The notes under the pieces: generated by a model
Database searches by the model: none
What the model was told of the DNA's origin: nothing
The model's input: only the letters and a program-made list of their open reading frames with translations
Source: Hirudo medicinalis
Lineage: Eukaryota; Annelida; Clitellata; Hirudinida; Hirudinidae
Direction of reading: 5' to 3'
NCBI GenBank assembly: GCA_011800805.1
Contig: MPNW01001448.1
Coordinates: 1-25,000, forward strand
Length of the DNA: 25,000 nt
Made by a program: the position numbers and the translations under genes
Shown here: piece by piece, positions 12,221-19,699 of the stretch
Layout of the letters: every line of letters begins with the position of its first letter
Position numbering within the stretch: position 1 is the stretch's first letter

Positions 12221-13710
12221 GTAGTTGTTGTTGTTGTTCTTGTTGTTGTTATTATTATTATTGTTGTTGTTGTTGTTGTCATTATTGTTATCATTATTGT
12301 TATTATTATTATTATTATTAATATTGTTATTGTTACTTTTATTATTATTGTTCTTGTTAACAAGGTCGGTTGTTGTTGTTGTTATTATTAGTATTATTAT
12401 TGTTCCTATTATTATTATTATTGTTATTATTATTATCATCATCATTATTATTATTTTATTATTATTGTTATTATTATTATTATTGTTCTTGTTAACAAGG
12501 TCGATTGTTGTTGTTGTTGATGTTGCATGCCTCTTGATTTCGTCATGGTGAGGTCCTTTGATGTGCTGACAGTTCCAAGGAGAGGATTGTTCTCTGAACC
12601 AAACTCTAGGTCACTGGACCATCAACATCATCATCAAAACCACTATCATCATCATAACCATCGTCATCATCAGCAATACCAAAACCGTATCTACCACTAT
12701 TGTCATAATCACTATCATCACCACTTTCATCATTGTCATCATGATCACCGTCATCATTATCATGATCATCATCACCATCATCATCATCATCACCGTTATC
12801 ACCAGCATGGTTCATTCATCACCTCATTAAGCCTCAATCCGGAATTTCCTTTGATGAAACTCAATGCTGCGCTGCATCATTATCGATGGGGATGCGATGA
12901 TGATAAAGATAAAGAAGATGATGATGATAAAGATGATTGATGATGGATGAGGAGGATGATGATGATATCAACTTGAAATGAACGCCTACGACCTCAGAGT
13001 GCGAATATTTCACAATTAAGATGATTATTCGCAATAATGTAAAACTATGCATCACCGTCATGACTGTAATATTTTAAAACCCATGCGGACCCCAAAAAAT
13101 CCCCGGGCCCCGGGCATTTTCCCCCGTGCCTCCCCTCAAGCCAATCCGGGGGCGTCAAAGGTCTTCCGGTTTAGGCGCCGAGGTCACCCTCCCTAAGGTC
13201 ACCCTCCCCGGTCCAGACTGACGATGGCGCCTCTCGGTTTTCCAGGAATGACTTTGTGAATGATTGTGGAATGAATTTGATTTGCGCTCAACTCTCCACT
13301 TTTTCCCGCTTAATTAATCAGACTGAGAGACCGTCCATAAATCTCCATGAGGCTTTAAAATTGTCCCAAGCTGATGAGTGTACTTACTCTAAAGCATCTG
13401 ACGTTTTCGTCTGCTGTTTGGAATTGCTGTACTGCTATCGTGATTGATGGAATTATTATTATTATTATTATTATTGTTATTATTGTTATTATTATTATTA
13501 TTATTGTTATTATTATTATTATTATTATTGTTATTATTATTATTATTATTGTTGTTATTGTTATTGTTATTATTATTATTACTGTTATTATTATTGTTAT
13601 TATTATTATTGTTATTATTATTATTATTATTGTTATTATTATTATTATTATTGTTATTATTATTATTATTATTGTTATTATTATTATTATTGTTATTATT
13701 ATTATTATTA

Positions 13711-13754
<44 letters not shown>

Positions 13755-14603
13755 ATTGTTGTTGATATTATAGTACAATTGTATTTCTATTTATGCAAAC
13801 ACCGCCAATTAAATTTCATGTCGTGCTAACAATAATCTCAGTAATTGCGTTGTCAATGACAACTTGTCGTGCGTCCATAGCATCCACTTTCATGTCCATA
13901 GTAACGACGAATCCATCAACGTGAAGGATGACGTCATCAGATGTTTCATCCTGATTGGTTGGTTTTTGGCGTCTGCGTTTTGTTGTGCAGATTGAAATGT
14001 CATTTTTGCTTCTGCTTGGAACCCCCATTCTTCAAAAGTTTCATTCATTCATTTGCTAGTTCGTTCGTTCATCCATCCATCCATCCATCCATCCATCCAT
14101 TCATTCATTCATTCATTCATTCATTCATTCATTCATTCATTCATTCATTCATTCATTCATTCATTACACACCAAAACATGCATTCAATTATTGCTTTGGT
14201 CAATAACTCTTCTGACCTTTGAACCTTTCTTAGTTCTGAGTAATTTGTCAGCATTTAGGGATGCAAGTGATAAAAGTGGGTATCAATCATTACCGGGGAG
14301 ATGTTGAGGCGGGTGAGAGGAGAGGTCAACAATCCCTTGCATCCAGGGTCTAGTTTTGATTGGCAGGTTATTATCCATCATCCATTCATTCATCAATCCA
14401 TTCATCCTTCCATCCATTCATTCATTCATGTCTTGAATCTACCTGACCAGGCAATTCATACATCTATTATGTTATATTCTATCCTTTCAGTTCTAATACT
14501 CTCACATGAGCCACTCTTCAATCAATCATCCATCCATCCATCCACCTTCCGTCCATCCTCTGAGTCTCACTTGGTTCACCTTGTTTATGTCCTATTATCT
14601 GAN

Positions 14604-14637
<34 letters not shown>

Positions 14638-15488
14638 TGTTATTATTATTATTATTGTTGTTATTGTTGTTGTTGTTGTAATTACGATAATTATCAATAT
14701 AATATTAATACACTAATTATTATTCCATGATTGAATTATTAGTATTTATAATGTAACAAAGCATGATATAAAGACACTTTTTCATTGCAGTTCACCACCA
14801 AGCCAAATCCCCTGTCCACAACAAGGCCTCTCGAATCTACCAGCAGCCCGGGGGACGCTTTGTCGAGGGTGCATCGGACAACCCAAGATTCCAGGATGGA
14901 CAGTACCCTTCCAGTCCTTCTGATCCTCATGGGGCTCAGCAGAGGTCAAGGACTTCGAGCGTCCAATCCTTGAGGCCGCCAATGATGGCTTCTTTGGAAG
15001 ATTTCGACCAGCTGGATGCCCAAGGTGTTAGAAACTCTAAGAGGGTTTTGGGTAGGAGAGATCTGAAGAGGAGCTCGATGGTTCTTAGCCCCAAGAACCA
15101 GCAGGTGTCGGAGGATTTGACGGCGGCCGAGGGCAAGACCAGAGTCCCTTCTCATGACGGTCTAGATGGAGATCAATTTTTCCAGTCCTACTCCCCGTTC
15201 TATTATCCCAACAGAACCGGAATGAAGAACAGCCTGCCGAAAAATGGCACTGGAACGCAGGGCCCCAGATGCCCCCCTCCATATTCCAACGTGTCTGCTG
15301 GTCGGCCCCCTAAGCATGTGACTTTCGACGACACCCTCAATCATTCTTCGAGGGATGTCGGACACAGGGAGTACCTGCCTCCGGTCGGTTCCGGTTCCGT
15401 GGCAAATTCTTCGGCATCGTCGGGCTCTTATAACGTCAGAAAGGCCGACACCGCTCACAATTCTCCCGTCAGTTTCGTCCTCGTTTGA
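2850..15488 (+). CDS. Delta-1-type protocadherin, complete four-exon model, 1203 aa
   Basis: Predicted single-pass calcium-dependent adhesion receptor at the plasma membrane. The coding sequence is 2850-3107, 3540-5960, 11383-11617, 14791-15488, with GT..AG introns in phases 0, 0 and 1. Residues 1-19 form a signal peptide. Seven EC repeats follow at about 20-135, 136-256, 257-357, 358-478, 479-583, 584-684 and 685-811. The membrane helix is about 820-846, followed by a basic RSRRQKGKG stop-transfer segment. EC linkers DINDQPP, DINDNRP, DINDNSP and DVDDNLP are cadherin calcium sites. The C-X6-C loop at 97-104 resembles the C-X5-C loop of protocadherin EC1. Seven ECs plus the tail motifs [11 protein letters not shown] (916-926) and KHVTF (1146-1150) point to the delta-1 group (PCDH1/7/9/11 relatives). 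The exact orthologue is not determined. The fold, membrane topology and family are well supported; the partners are inferred from the family. Confidence 0.92.
3108..3539 (+). other. Intron 1 (432 bp)
   Basis: Phase 0 intron, donor gtaagt and acceptor ctgccttctctcag ending at 3539. Reading on from the donor gives only ten more codons before a stop at 3138-3140. Splicing restores the EC1 core, with a LDRE motif directly after the junction. It contains a minus-strand SINE at about 3200-3335. Confidence 0.88.
3200..3335 (-). mobile_element. tRNA-derived SINE inside intron 1
   Basis: Read on the minus strand, there is an A-box-like TGGCCGAATGGG (3309-3320) followed about 59 bases later by a B-box-like GTGTTCGAAAACC (3251-3263), the layout of an RNA polymerase III promoter in a tRNA-Ser/Leu-like head. 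A GC-rich tail with GCGCCC/GGGCGC inverted repeats (3213-3218, 3227-3232) runs into GCGCTATATAAATGGT. A gcgctatataaat tail is a recurring 3' end of invertebrate SINEs. The ends are approximate, and target duplications were not found. Confidence 0.6.
3540..5960 (+). CDS. Protocadherin exon 2: rest of EC1 to EC7, membrane helix, juxtamembrane tail
   Basis: Encodes residues 87-893 without interruption. DRE calcium motifs are seen in EC1 (92-94), EC3 (318-320) and EC5 (542-544). EC6 keeps DPDEGDNA but lacks a DRE, and the EC6-EC7 linker (EPSDVEP) and EC7 have lost the usual acidic residues. The membrane segment [16 protein letters not shown] continues to about residue 846. One large exon holding nearly all of the ectodomain is typical of non-clustered protocadherins. 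The donor gtgagt at 5961-5966 is at a codon boundary (phase 0). The exon is markedly richer in GC than the flanking introns. Confidence 0.95.
6000..6120. repeat. Cryptic AT-rich repeat (AATATTAATTA-like)
   Basis: Dense, imperfect repeats of TTAATAATATTAAT-type words, nearly free of G and C. This is probably slippage-derived low-complexity DNA at the 5' side of intron 2. Confidence 0.7.
6245..6296 (+). repeat. Polypurine (G/A) tract
   Basis: Fifty-two bases with a single pyrimidine (t at 6257). The stretch 6258-6296 is 39 uninterrupted purines with GAGAGAGA blocks either side of a G-run, an imperfect mirror symmetry of the kind that can form triplex DNA. Confidence 0.9.
6298..6325 (+). repeat. 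Overlapping alternative hairpins
   Basis: GGCATTC (6298-6304) pairs with GAATGCC (6309-6315) over a 4-base loop. ATGCC (6311-6315) can instead pair with GGCAT (6321-6325) over a 5-base loop. The two stems share the middle strand and exclude each other. Function unknown. Confidence 0.6.
6548..6794. repeat. (CAT)n / (CGT)n imperfect microsatellite
   Basis: CAT/ATC-type triplets, pure in short runs (6660-6695, 6747-6770), followed by (CGT)n at about 6771-6794. Interruptions are single-base changes. Confidence 0.9.
7007..7079. repeat. (GAT)n followed by (GGT)n
   Basis: GAT triplets to about 7049, then GGT triplets to 7079 on the + strand. The GAT part is complementary to the CAT array at 6548-6794. 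Confidence 0.93.
7245..7325. repeat. (TAA)n microsatellite
   Basis: GATAATGATAA words leading into a pure TAA run at about 7274-7304, then imperfect AT-rich sequence. Confidence 0.9.
7612..7845. repeat. (GAT)n / (TAA)n compound microsatellite
   Basis: GAT triplets at 7614-7635 give way to long imperfect TAA triplets. Its + strand orientation is opposite to that of the following array at 8041-8189. Confidence 0.92.
7958..8189. repeat. (ATT)n arrays with an internally duplicated interruption
   Basis: ATT runs at 7962-7986 and 8041-8189. In the second run, the block gttactgttgttgttattatt occurs twice, near 8108 and 8157, so part of the array was duplicated as a unit. Confidence 0.92.
8346..8422. 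repeat. (CAT)n microsatellite
   Basis: Two nearly pure CAT runs split by a short interruption at about 8392-8402. Confidence 0.95.
8541..8800. repeat. (GGAT)n tetranucleotide arrays with a single N
   Basis: Pure GGAT runs at 8561-8601 and 8666-8786, with imperfect units at both edges. They are separated by 63 bp of unique sequence and an N at 8665. The N marks an uncertain base or an assembly join, so the true array length is unknown. Confidence 0.95.
9010..9082. repeat. (GAGT)n tetranucleotide array
   Basis: A short (GT)n lead-in followed by about 13-14 GAGT units on the + strand. Confidence 0.95.
9489..9535. repeat. (CA)n with CACG variants
   Basis: Dinucleotide CA/AC repeat with interspersed acgcacgc units. 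Confidence 0.9.
9646..9705. repeat. 15-bp minisatellite, four units
   Basis: Three units of gttagtgattgaat plus one variable base at 9661-9675, 9676-9690 and 9691-9705. A diverged first unit lies at 9646-9660. Confidence 0.88.
9901..10066. repeat. (GAT)n / (GGT)n imperfect array
   Basis: GAT-type triplets with GAC and GGT variants. The acidic reading frame across it (poly-Asp) is a composition effect. Confidence 0.88.
10243..10330. repeat. (GAT)n imperfect array
   Basis: GAT triplets with GGT and GAC variants and a G-run at 10294-10300. Confidence 0.88.
10741..10827. repeat. (CGT)n then (CAT)n array, 555 bp before exon 3
   Basis: Four CGT units and then CAT/CCT triplets. In the transcript this is a CAU-rich tract that can pair with the AUG-rich tract just after exon 3 (11704-11775). 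Confidence 0.9.
10907..10919 (-). promoter_or_regulatory. DR1-type nuclear receptor site (candidate)
   Basis: The minus strand reads GGGTCAAAGTTCA, two half-sites spaced by one base. This matches the DR1 form bound by HNF4 and RXR-type receptors. A further TGACCTTTG half-site lies 8 bp away (10891-10899). Such a match can occur by chance; it lies in an intronic island of complex sequence. Confidence 0.35.
11383..11617 (+). CDS. Protocadherin exon 3: CM2-like cytoplasmic segment
   Basis: Encodes residues 894-971 plus the first base of codon 972. The translation includes [20 protein letters not shown] (905-924). It resembles the serine/acidic conserved motif 2 of delta protocadherins, an inference from memory of the motif. 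The acceptor is a good pyrimidine tract ending at 11382; the donor is g|gtaaat at 11618. The 235-bp length is not a multiple of three, so skipping it shifts the frame in exon 4. Confidence 0.88.
11704..11775. repeat. (GAT)n array just after exon 3
   Basis: GAT/GGT triplets starting 87 bp after the exon 3 donor. Complementary to the CAT arrays at 10741-10827 and 11887-11941. Confidence 0.9.
11841..11941. repeat. (TTG)n followed by (CAT)n
   Basis: About twelve pure TTG triplets at 11841-11875, then CAT triplets with CGT variants at 11887-11941. Confidence 0.93.
12117..12517. repeat. (TTA)n / (TTG)n complex array with a duplicated palindrome
   Basis: Long imperfect TTA and TTG triplets. Within it, gttcttgttaacaaggtcg, including the perfect 12-bp palindrome CTTGTTAACAAG, occurs at 12350-12368 and again 135 bp later at 12485-12503. 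This shows a segmental duplication of non-triplet sequence together with the flanking repeats. Confidence 0.92.
12622..12800. repeat. (CAT)n imperfect array
   Basis: CAT triplets with CAC, CGT and ACC variants, purest at about 12768-12792. Confidence 0.88.
12892..12964. repeat. (GAT)n imperfect array
   Basis: GAT and AAAGAT units. In inverted relation to the CAT array at 12622-12800, about 90 bp away, so a hairpin is possible in the transcript. Confidence 0.88.
13079..13250 (+). promoter_or_regulatory. GC-rich island with repeated AGGTCA (candidate element)
   Basis: A sharp GC-rich pocket in an AT-rich intron. It contains CCCCGGG twice in a row (13101-13114) and aggtcaccctccc twice with a 15-bp period (13181 and 13196). 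Each copy begins with an AGGTCA nuclear-receptor half-site, and gtcaaaggtct (13154-13164) is a third related site. This could be an enhancer or simply a GC-rich insertion. Confidence 0.3.
13451..13753. repeat. (TTA)n array with periodic TTG triplets
   Basis: About 300 bp of TTA triplets in which single TTG triplets recur every four to eight triplets. Reading frames on both strands (poly-Ile, poly-Leu, poly-Asn) are by-products. Confidence 0.97.
14040..14165. repeat. (ATCC)n then (ATTC)n tetranucleotide array
   Basis: ATCC units at about 14070-14100 followed by ATTC units to 14165. The ATCC part is the reverse complement of the GGAT array in intron 2 (8541-8800). Confidence 0.95.
14376..14545. 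repeat. Short (ATCC)n / (ATTC)n patches
   Basis: Imperfect ATCC and ATTC units at 14376-14430 and again at 14520-14545, apparently diverged relatives of the array at 14040-14165. Confidence 0.8.
14603..14680. repeat. (TTA)n / (TTG)n array bordered by an N
   Basis: N at 14603 followed by TTA triplets and then TTG triplets. As at 8665, the N sits exactly at the edge of a simple repeat. Confidence 0.93.
14791..15488 (+). CDS. Protocadherin exon 4: C-terminal tail with PP1-type, WW-type and PDZ-type motifs
   Basis: Encodes residues 972 (split codon) to 1203 and the TGA stop at 15486-15488. The segment is Ser/Pro/Arg-rich and probably disordered. KHVTF (residues 1146-1150, bases 15312-15326) fits the RVxF docking motif for protein phosphatase 1. 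In vertebrate delta-1 protocadherins this is conserved motif 3. PPPY (1133-1136) fits a WW-domain ligand. The C terminus SFVLV fits a class II PDZ ligand. The last two are motif matches only. The other frame at the start of the exon is open for 60 codons (14791-14970), which matters if exon 3 is skipped. Confidence 0.9.
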
Positions 15489-15856
15489 ACCGAACGGTGA
15501 TTGACAGATGAACCGATTGACGATTGATTCTCAGGCAACTTGGATTGCAGGATTTTTCGAGATGCCTTTCCGATGTCGTCCTGAAGTCGAGTACTTAGTC
15601 GTTGTTTTTTTTTTCCTACTTGTACTCGCATAGCATAGACAGTTTGTTGTACTGCTTCGTGCTGTCGGTCTGTACTCGACGAGACGACGTTGATAGTACA
15701 GTGCCATATATTTGTATATTTCTACATTTTCCCAAATGCTTTTTACTGCCTACTGACTGACTGATAGCCAAGTGCAATTGCAATCTTAAAGGCAGTTGGA
15801 TCCTTGAGGATTGTGGTTGAAAGATGAGTTGAAAGACTGTGCCATCTTTTTTTGTG

Positions 15857-15900
15857 GACGTGACATGGCATGACATGACATGTCATGACGTGACATGGCA
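15857..15900 (+). repeat. TGACATG cluster with palindrome in the 3'UTR
   Basis: gacgtgacatggca occurs at 15857-15870 and 15887-15900 (30-bp period). Between them lies the perfect 14-bp palindrome CATGACATGTCATG (15874-15887). Confidence 0.85.
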
Positions 15901-15950
15901 CAAGAGAATGTGACGTTTTTGTGACAAAATGTTTGTAAGATATTTTTCAG

Positions 15951-15956
15951 AATAAA
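15951..15956 (+). terminator. Polyadenylation signal AATAAA
   Basis: Canonical AATAAA about 460 bases after the stop codon, followed by GT-rich sequence. It is the best-placed signal for the protocadherin transcript. Confidence 0.75.
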
Positions 15957-16069
15957 ATTGTTATTGTCGATGAACAATCTTGATGTTTTATGCCGAGTAC
16001 AGTGGCTCTTAATGATTTTGTTGTGGAGATGTTGATGTACTGGAAATTATGTTTTATTATAATCTGATT

Positions 16070-16310
16070 ATAATTATAGAAATATTATAATATAATAATG
16101 ATGATTATTATTAATATAAATAGTATATATCATAATATAACGATATTTATTATTATTAATATAATTTTATAAATATTATAATCTAATATTATATTTTATA
16201 TTAAATAATAATAATATAATCTAATATTATATTATAATGTATATAAATATTATAATATAATAATTATTATTATTATTTGAGTTTGCTTATTATTATTATT
16301 ATTATTATTG
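16070..16310. repeat. AT-only cryptic repeat and (TTA)n
   Basis: Almost pure A/T with recurring ataatctaatattatatt words (for example near 16180 and 16218), ending in (TTA)n at 16288-16310. No gene. Confidence 0.8.
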
Positions 16311-16427
16311 TACATTTCTTTTTTCAGCCATGTTTGCATTGGAAACCGACGGGTTCCAAAGAGTTGTTTTTGCCATTTGCTTTCCATTTTCACAAAGTGG
16401 TTTTGTGATCTATTATGTCTTAATTGC

Positions 16428-16428
<1 letters not shown>

Positions 16429-16461
<33 letters not shown>

Positions 16462-16512
16462 GTTGTTGTTATTATTATTATTGTTATGATTATTATTATG
16501 TTATTATTATTG

Positions 16513-16546
<34 letters not shown>

Positions 16547-16638
16547 GTTATTATTACTATTATTTTTATGTTATTATTGTAGTTTTTCTTTATTGTTATT
16601 ATTATTATTATTATTATTGTTATTATTATTAATGTTAT
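16429..16638. repeat. (TTA)n / (TTG)n imperfect array
   Basis: Triplet array with ATG and ACT interruptions. It is the last large microsatellite before the right-hand region. Confidence 0.93.
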
Positions 16639-16639
16639 T

Positions 16640-19600
16640 ATCGTTTATTGCTTGGATAAATCCGTTTCATTTTGGCCGTAACTTTACTAACTAAATCATT
16701 TCACTGGCAAAGGAAACCATTTTACCAGCACAGGAGAAAATTGTTTGTTCATGCTGATGCCGGAATCATGTCCGGAAACAGATATCGAACTGAGATTAAA
16801 AAAACATTTGCCTATGTTTTCCGTAATTATTAAGTATAATTAATAAATATCACCGGATTATTATGGCTTTGATGATACTCTATTGAACGTTGATGGCAGT
16901 CGTATATCCTTAGTTATTTGATTATTAATTTATTAAGTTATTTGAGAATAAATTCCAGGCTTAATTCCTATTTATTAATTTTGAAATTGAATATATATTG
17001 AGTTAATGATTAATTCCAGGTTTAATTCCTATTATTATTTATTAATTTTGAAATTGAATATATATTAAATTAATGATGATTAGATACTTAATATCTCTCC
17101 AAATACCATCATTTTTAAGTAGAATTTTTGATTATTTTAAAAGTTTTAAAATATATTTTAAACATATTTGGTTGAAAAAGGTTCGAGCTGAGAAGCGCCT
17201 ATTTGATCCTCTGCTAAGTTAGCAACCGCCTTCTAGCTGATGGCTAGCGACTAAACCACTTTTAGTCGGCTGACTTATCATTGTTCTTCGTGCTATTATT
17301 TTATTATTACTAATACCGCTAAGTAGTTTTAATCTTTAAATTTAAGTCTTTAATCATCATCATTCGACCTGGAAAGCTCATTCCAGCTCAGCGCCGGTTG
17401 TCATCAATAAGCGATTAGTACTGGCATCCCTAACCATGGGGTCTTAAGTACCCTTCATGGATGCACATGTGTGCCCTGTTATCACCATTCCATTATGTCC
17501 GGATGTGGCATGGAATGTTGCCAGGAGACTGTACGCTTCGTTGGCTCTCTTCTTAATGTTTCCATTTCGTTTGGGTTTCTGCCATGCATGGGTTAGCACT
17601 GGTTTCGGAACGACTGTTCAAGCCATAAAGATAAGGAAGTCATAAGGTCATATGGTTGTTGTAAACAAAATATTCAAAATTGTAATGCTGTTCTATTACT
17701 TAATTAAGTAATTTACTTTAGACTGGAGGTGAGCCTTTCGCCAATTTGGGGCGCAGTGGAGTTTGATTTTCATCAGTTTTAAAATTTCATTTTAAAGTAT
17801 TTATCATAAATAAATAACGATAAGTTAATTTAATTACAACTAATATAATACAATTTTTAAGCACATAATATTATTATTAAAATCAGTTGGCTAGTGGCAT
17901 CTGGCGAATCAACATTAAATCCTTTCTTTTTTTTATAAATTTAATTTTCTTAAAAGCAAAATTCTCAGAATCCTGGTGGATCAGAAATCATGGCGCTTCT
18001 CTTCCATTGGTTGGATTTGTTATGAAAGACCCGACTGAATTTTTGAGCTTCAACTTATTACTGTTCTTTGTTCTACGTTTCTTAATGTTTCCTTGACAGT
18101 GTTTCGGGCAGACTTCAGCTCGCTTTCTTTAACAAATTCAAACATGGATGGCTGGTCGAGGGTCTTTGAAAGCAAGAAAGATCACAAAAAAATAAATAAA
18201 ATAAAACATAATGATACAAAAGTAGTGTTGAAACCATATTTGTTTTTGGATAACTTGTGCTCATGCATTTGGTTCAAAATTCTAATGCATATTTGTCTGA
18301 GGAAGCATAATTTTGGCTGACATGTCACATGTGCGACGGTTACAATATTGCCAACGTATATGTCGAAGCATTTTTGTCGCTAAACTCGGGTGGACATTAC
18401 ATTAAAATAACCAGATTTATACATGTGATTGGTTCTATTACTGCTTAACATAACTTACGATTATCATTGCGGTTAGACTTTGCCGTTTATGGTAAAGCAG
18501 GCCTTAGATATAACATTTGATTAGGGATGTTTTTTTTGTGAAATGTCGTTGTAATTTACATTTTGAATCAGTGTTTGCGTTGGTTGAATATAAAATATTC
18601 ATAATTTTATTGATTTGAAATCATTTGTTCCCATTCACTCCACTCAGGAATGCATTGGAGCATCTGGGTGGTGGGGGCCACGTCTGTTCGACCATCGATG
18701 ACCACCACTTCAAGGCTACGGACTTTTCCTGATAGTTTCGACTGGAATCATTCCCTTTGTTGCACGTGTGTAACTATCGACAGTCAACGAAGTCTCAAAA
18801 AGATTTTTCGTTTCTAGTTTTATTTAGAAAAATATTAACTGTTCAATGTGGATAGAGTGTTAATTTAGGAAATGGAGCTGCATTGATACTGAGAGTTCCA
18901 ACAAGCTGAATGCTTAGTTTGGCAGGGGGCTAAAACTTTATAATAGGCTCGAGTCGGGCTGGCCTTGTGGAATCAGGTGGAGGGTGGCACTTTTGCGCCC
19001 GCAAAGCCGGCTTTAGGTTCTTAATTGGAATAGTTGGGTGTCAGTAAAAAATGGCCAGGAAAACTAATGTTTCAATGTAGTCGATTGTTTGGAAGTATGC
19101 TGGTCATCTCAGTTGTCAAAACTGCGCTTGGTCGTCTCGTTCAATGCTACTTTTCCAATAAATTATTAAAACAAAAATCATTTGGAACATTTTAATTTGT
19201 CGGTCGGGGAGGGTTTTTCTCTGGCGATGCACTCACTGGCACAGGTTAGTGTTACTAGCAGAGACCAGTGTTAATCACAAGTGATACTTTTAAGTGCACT
19301 GAAATTATCGTCGGCTGGTTTCGATTTGCTTGAATAATAATAACAACAATAATAATGTATTCTTTTTATTGGACGTAAATGTCACAAAATGATTCAATTC
19401 AGAAGAATCAATAGTCCGAAAGGACCATCGGGAGGGATGCATTCCCCCTAGTGGACGACCTGTAACATAAGTTAAAATAACCAACTAAACTTAACAACAA
19501 ATCAATTAAATCAACCAACGAACTCGAAACCCACGTGTCGCCGTGAAGATCATCGATATCAAAACATAAAACATTGTCAAAATATATTCCTTCAACTTAA
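16640..19600. other. Intergenic region, no gene identified
   Basis: Mostly AT-rich complex sequence with no convincing exon, tRNA or transposon domain. Small frames at 17457-17645, 17887-18096 and 18093-18320 carry no recognisable domain. A tandem duplication is at 16951-17078, and a small (AAT)n/(AAC)n tract is at about 19335-19358. Confidence 0.5.
16951..17078. repeat. Tandem duplication of about 61-67 bp
   Basis: The segment beginning aattccagg and running through taattcctatt and ttgaaattgaatatatatt to ttaatgat occurs at 16951-17011 and 17012-17078. The second copy has an extra ATTATT and a few substitutions. Confidence 0.9.
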
Positions 19601-19699
19601 GTTCAAACGACAATAATGGCATGTTCAATAACAATTCTGAAGACTGGGTGGAGTAAAAACATGGGCCAGTACATTTTCATAGAGAATGAAACTTATATT

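Larger units (their letters stand above)
11618..14790 (+). other. Intron 3 (3173 bp), microsatellite-rich
   Basis: Phase 1 intron, donor gtaaat, acceptor ctttttcattgcag. Joining it restores a valine codon and a 231-codon frame to the natural stop. Besides the arrays listed, it holds a GC-rich island (13079-13250) and unassigned stretches (about 11942-12115, 12525-12620, 12966-13078, 13250-13450, 13754-14040, 14166-14375) in which I see no exon. Confidence 0.87.
15489..15975 (+). other. 3'UTR of the protocadherin (approximate end)
   Basis: Untranslated region running from the stop codon to the poly(A) site expected 10-25 bases after AATAAA at 15951. GT-rich sequence (about 15980-16035) follows, as expected downstream of a cleavage site. 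It contains a T9 tract (15605-15613) and a palindromic TGACATG cluster. Confidence 0.7.

Noticed and set aside
13240..13447. Cryptic exon after cggttttccag in intron 3
   Set aside because: No donor with a coherent frame was found, and the three flanking exons already join in frame without it.
16308..16440. Additional exon after ttcttttttcag at about 16327
   Set aside because: The acceptor looks good, but the protocadherin already has a stop and poly(A) signal upstream and the following frame runs into a triplet array.
17960..18180. Minus-strand open stretch of about 43 codons ending in a stop near 18050
   Set aside because: Short, without a start or family resemblance; insufficient to call an exon.
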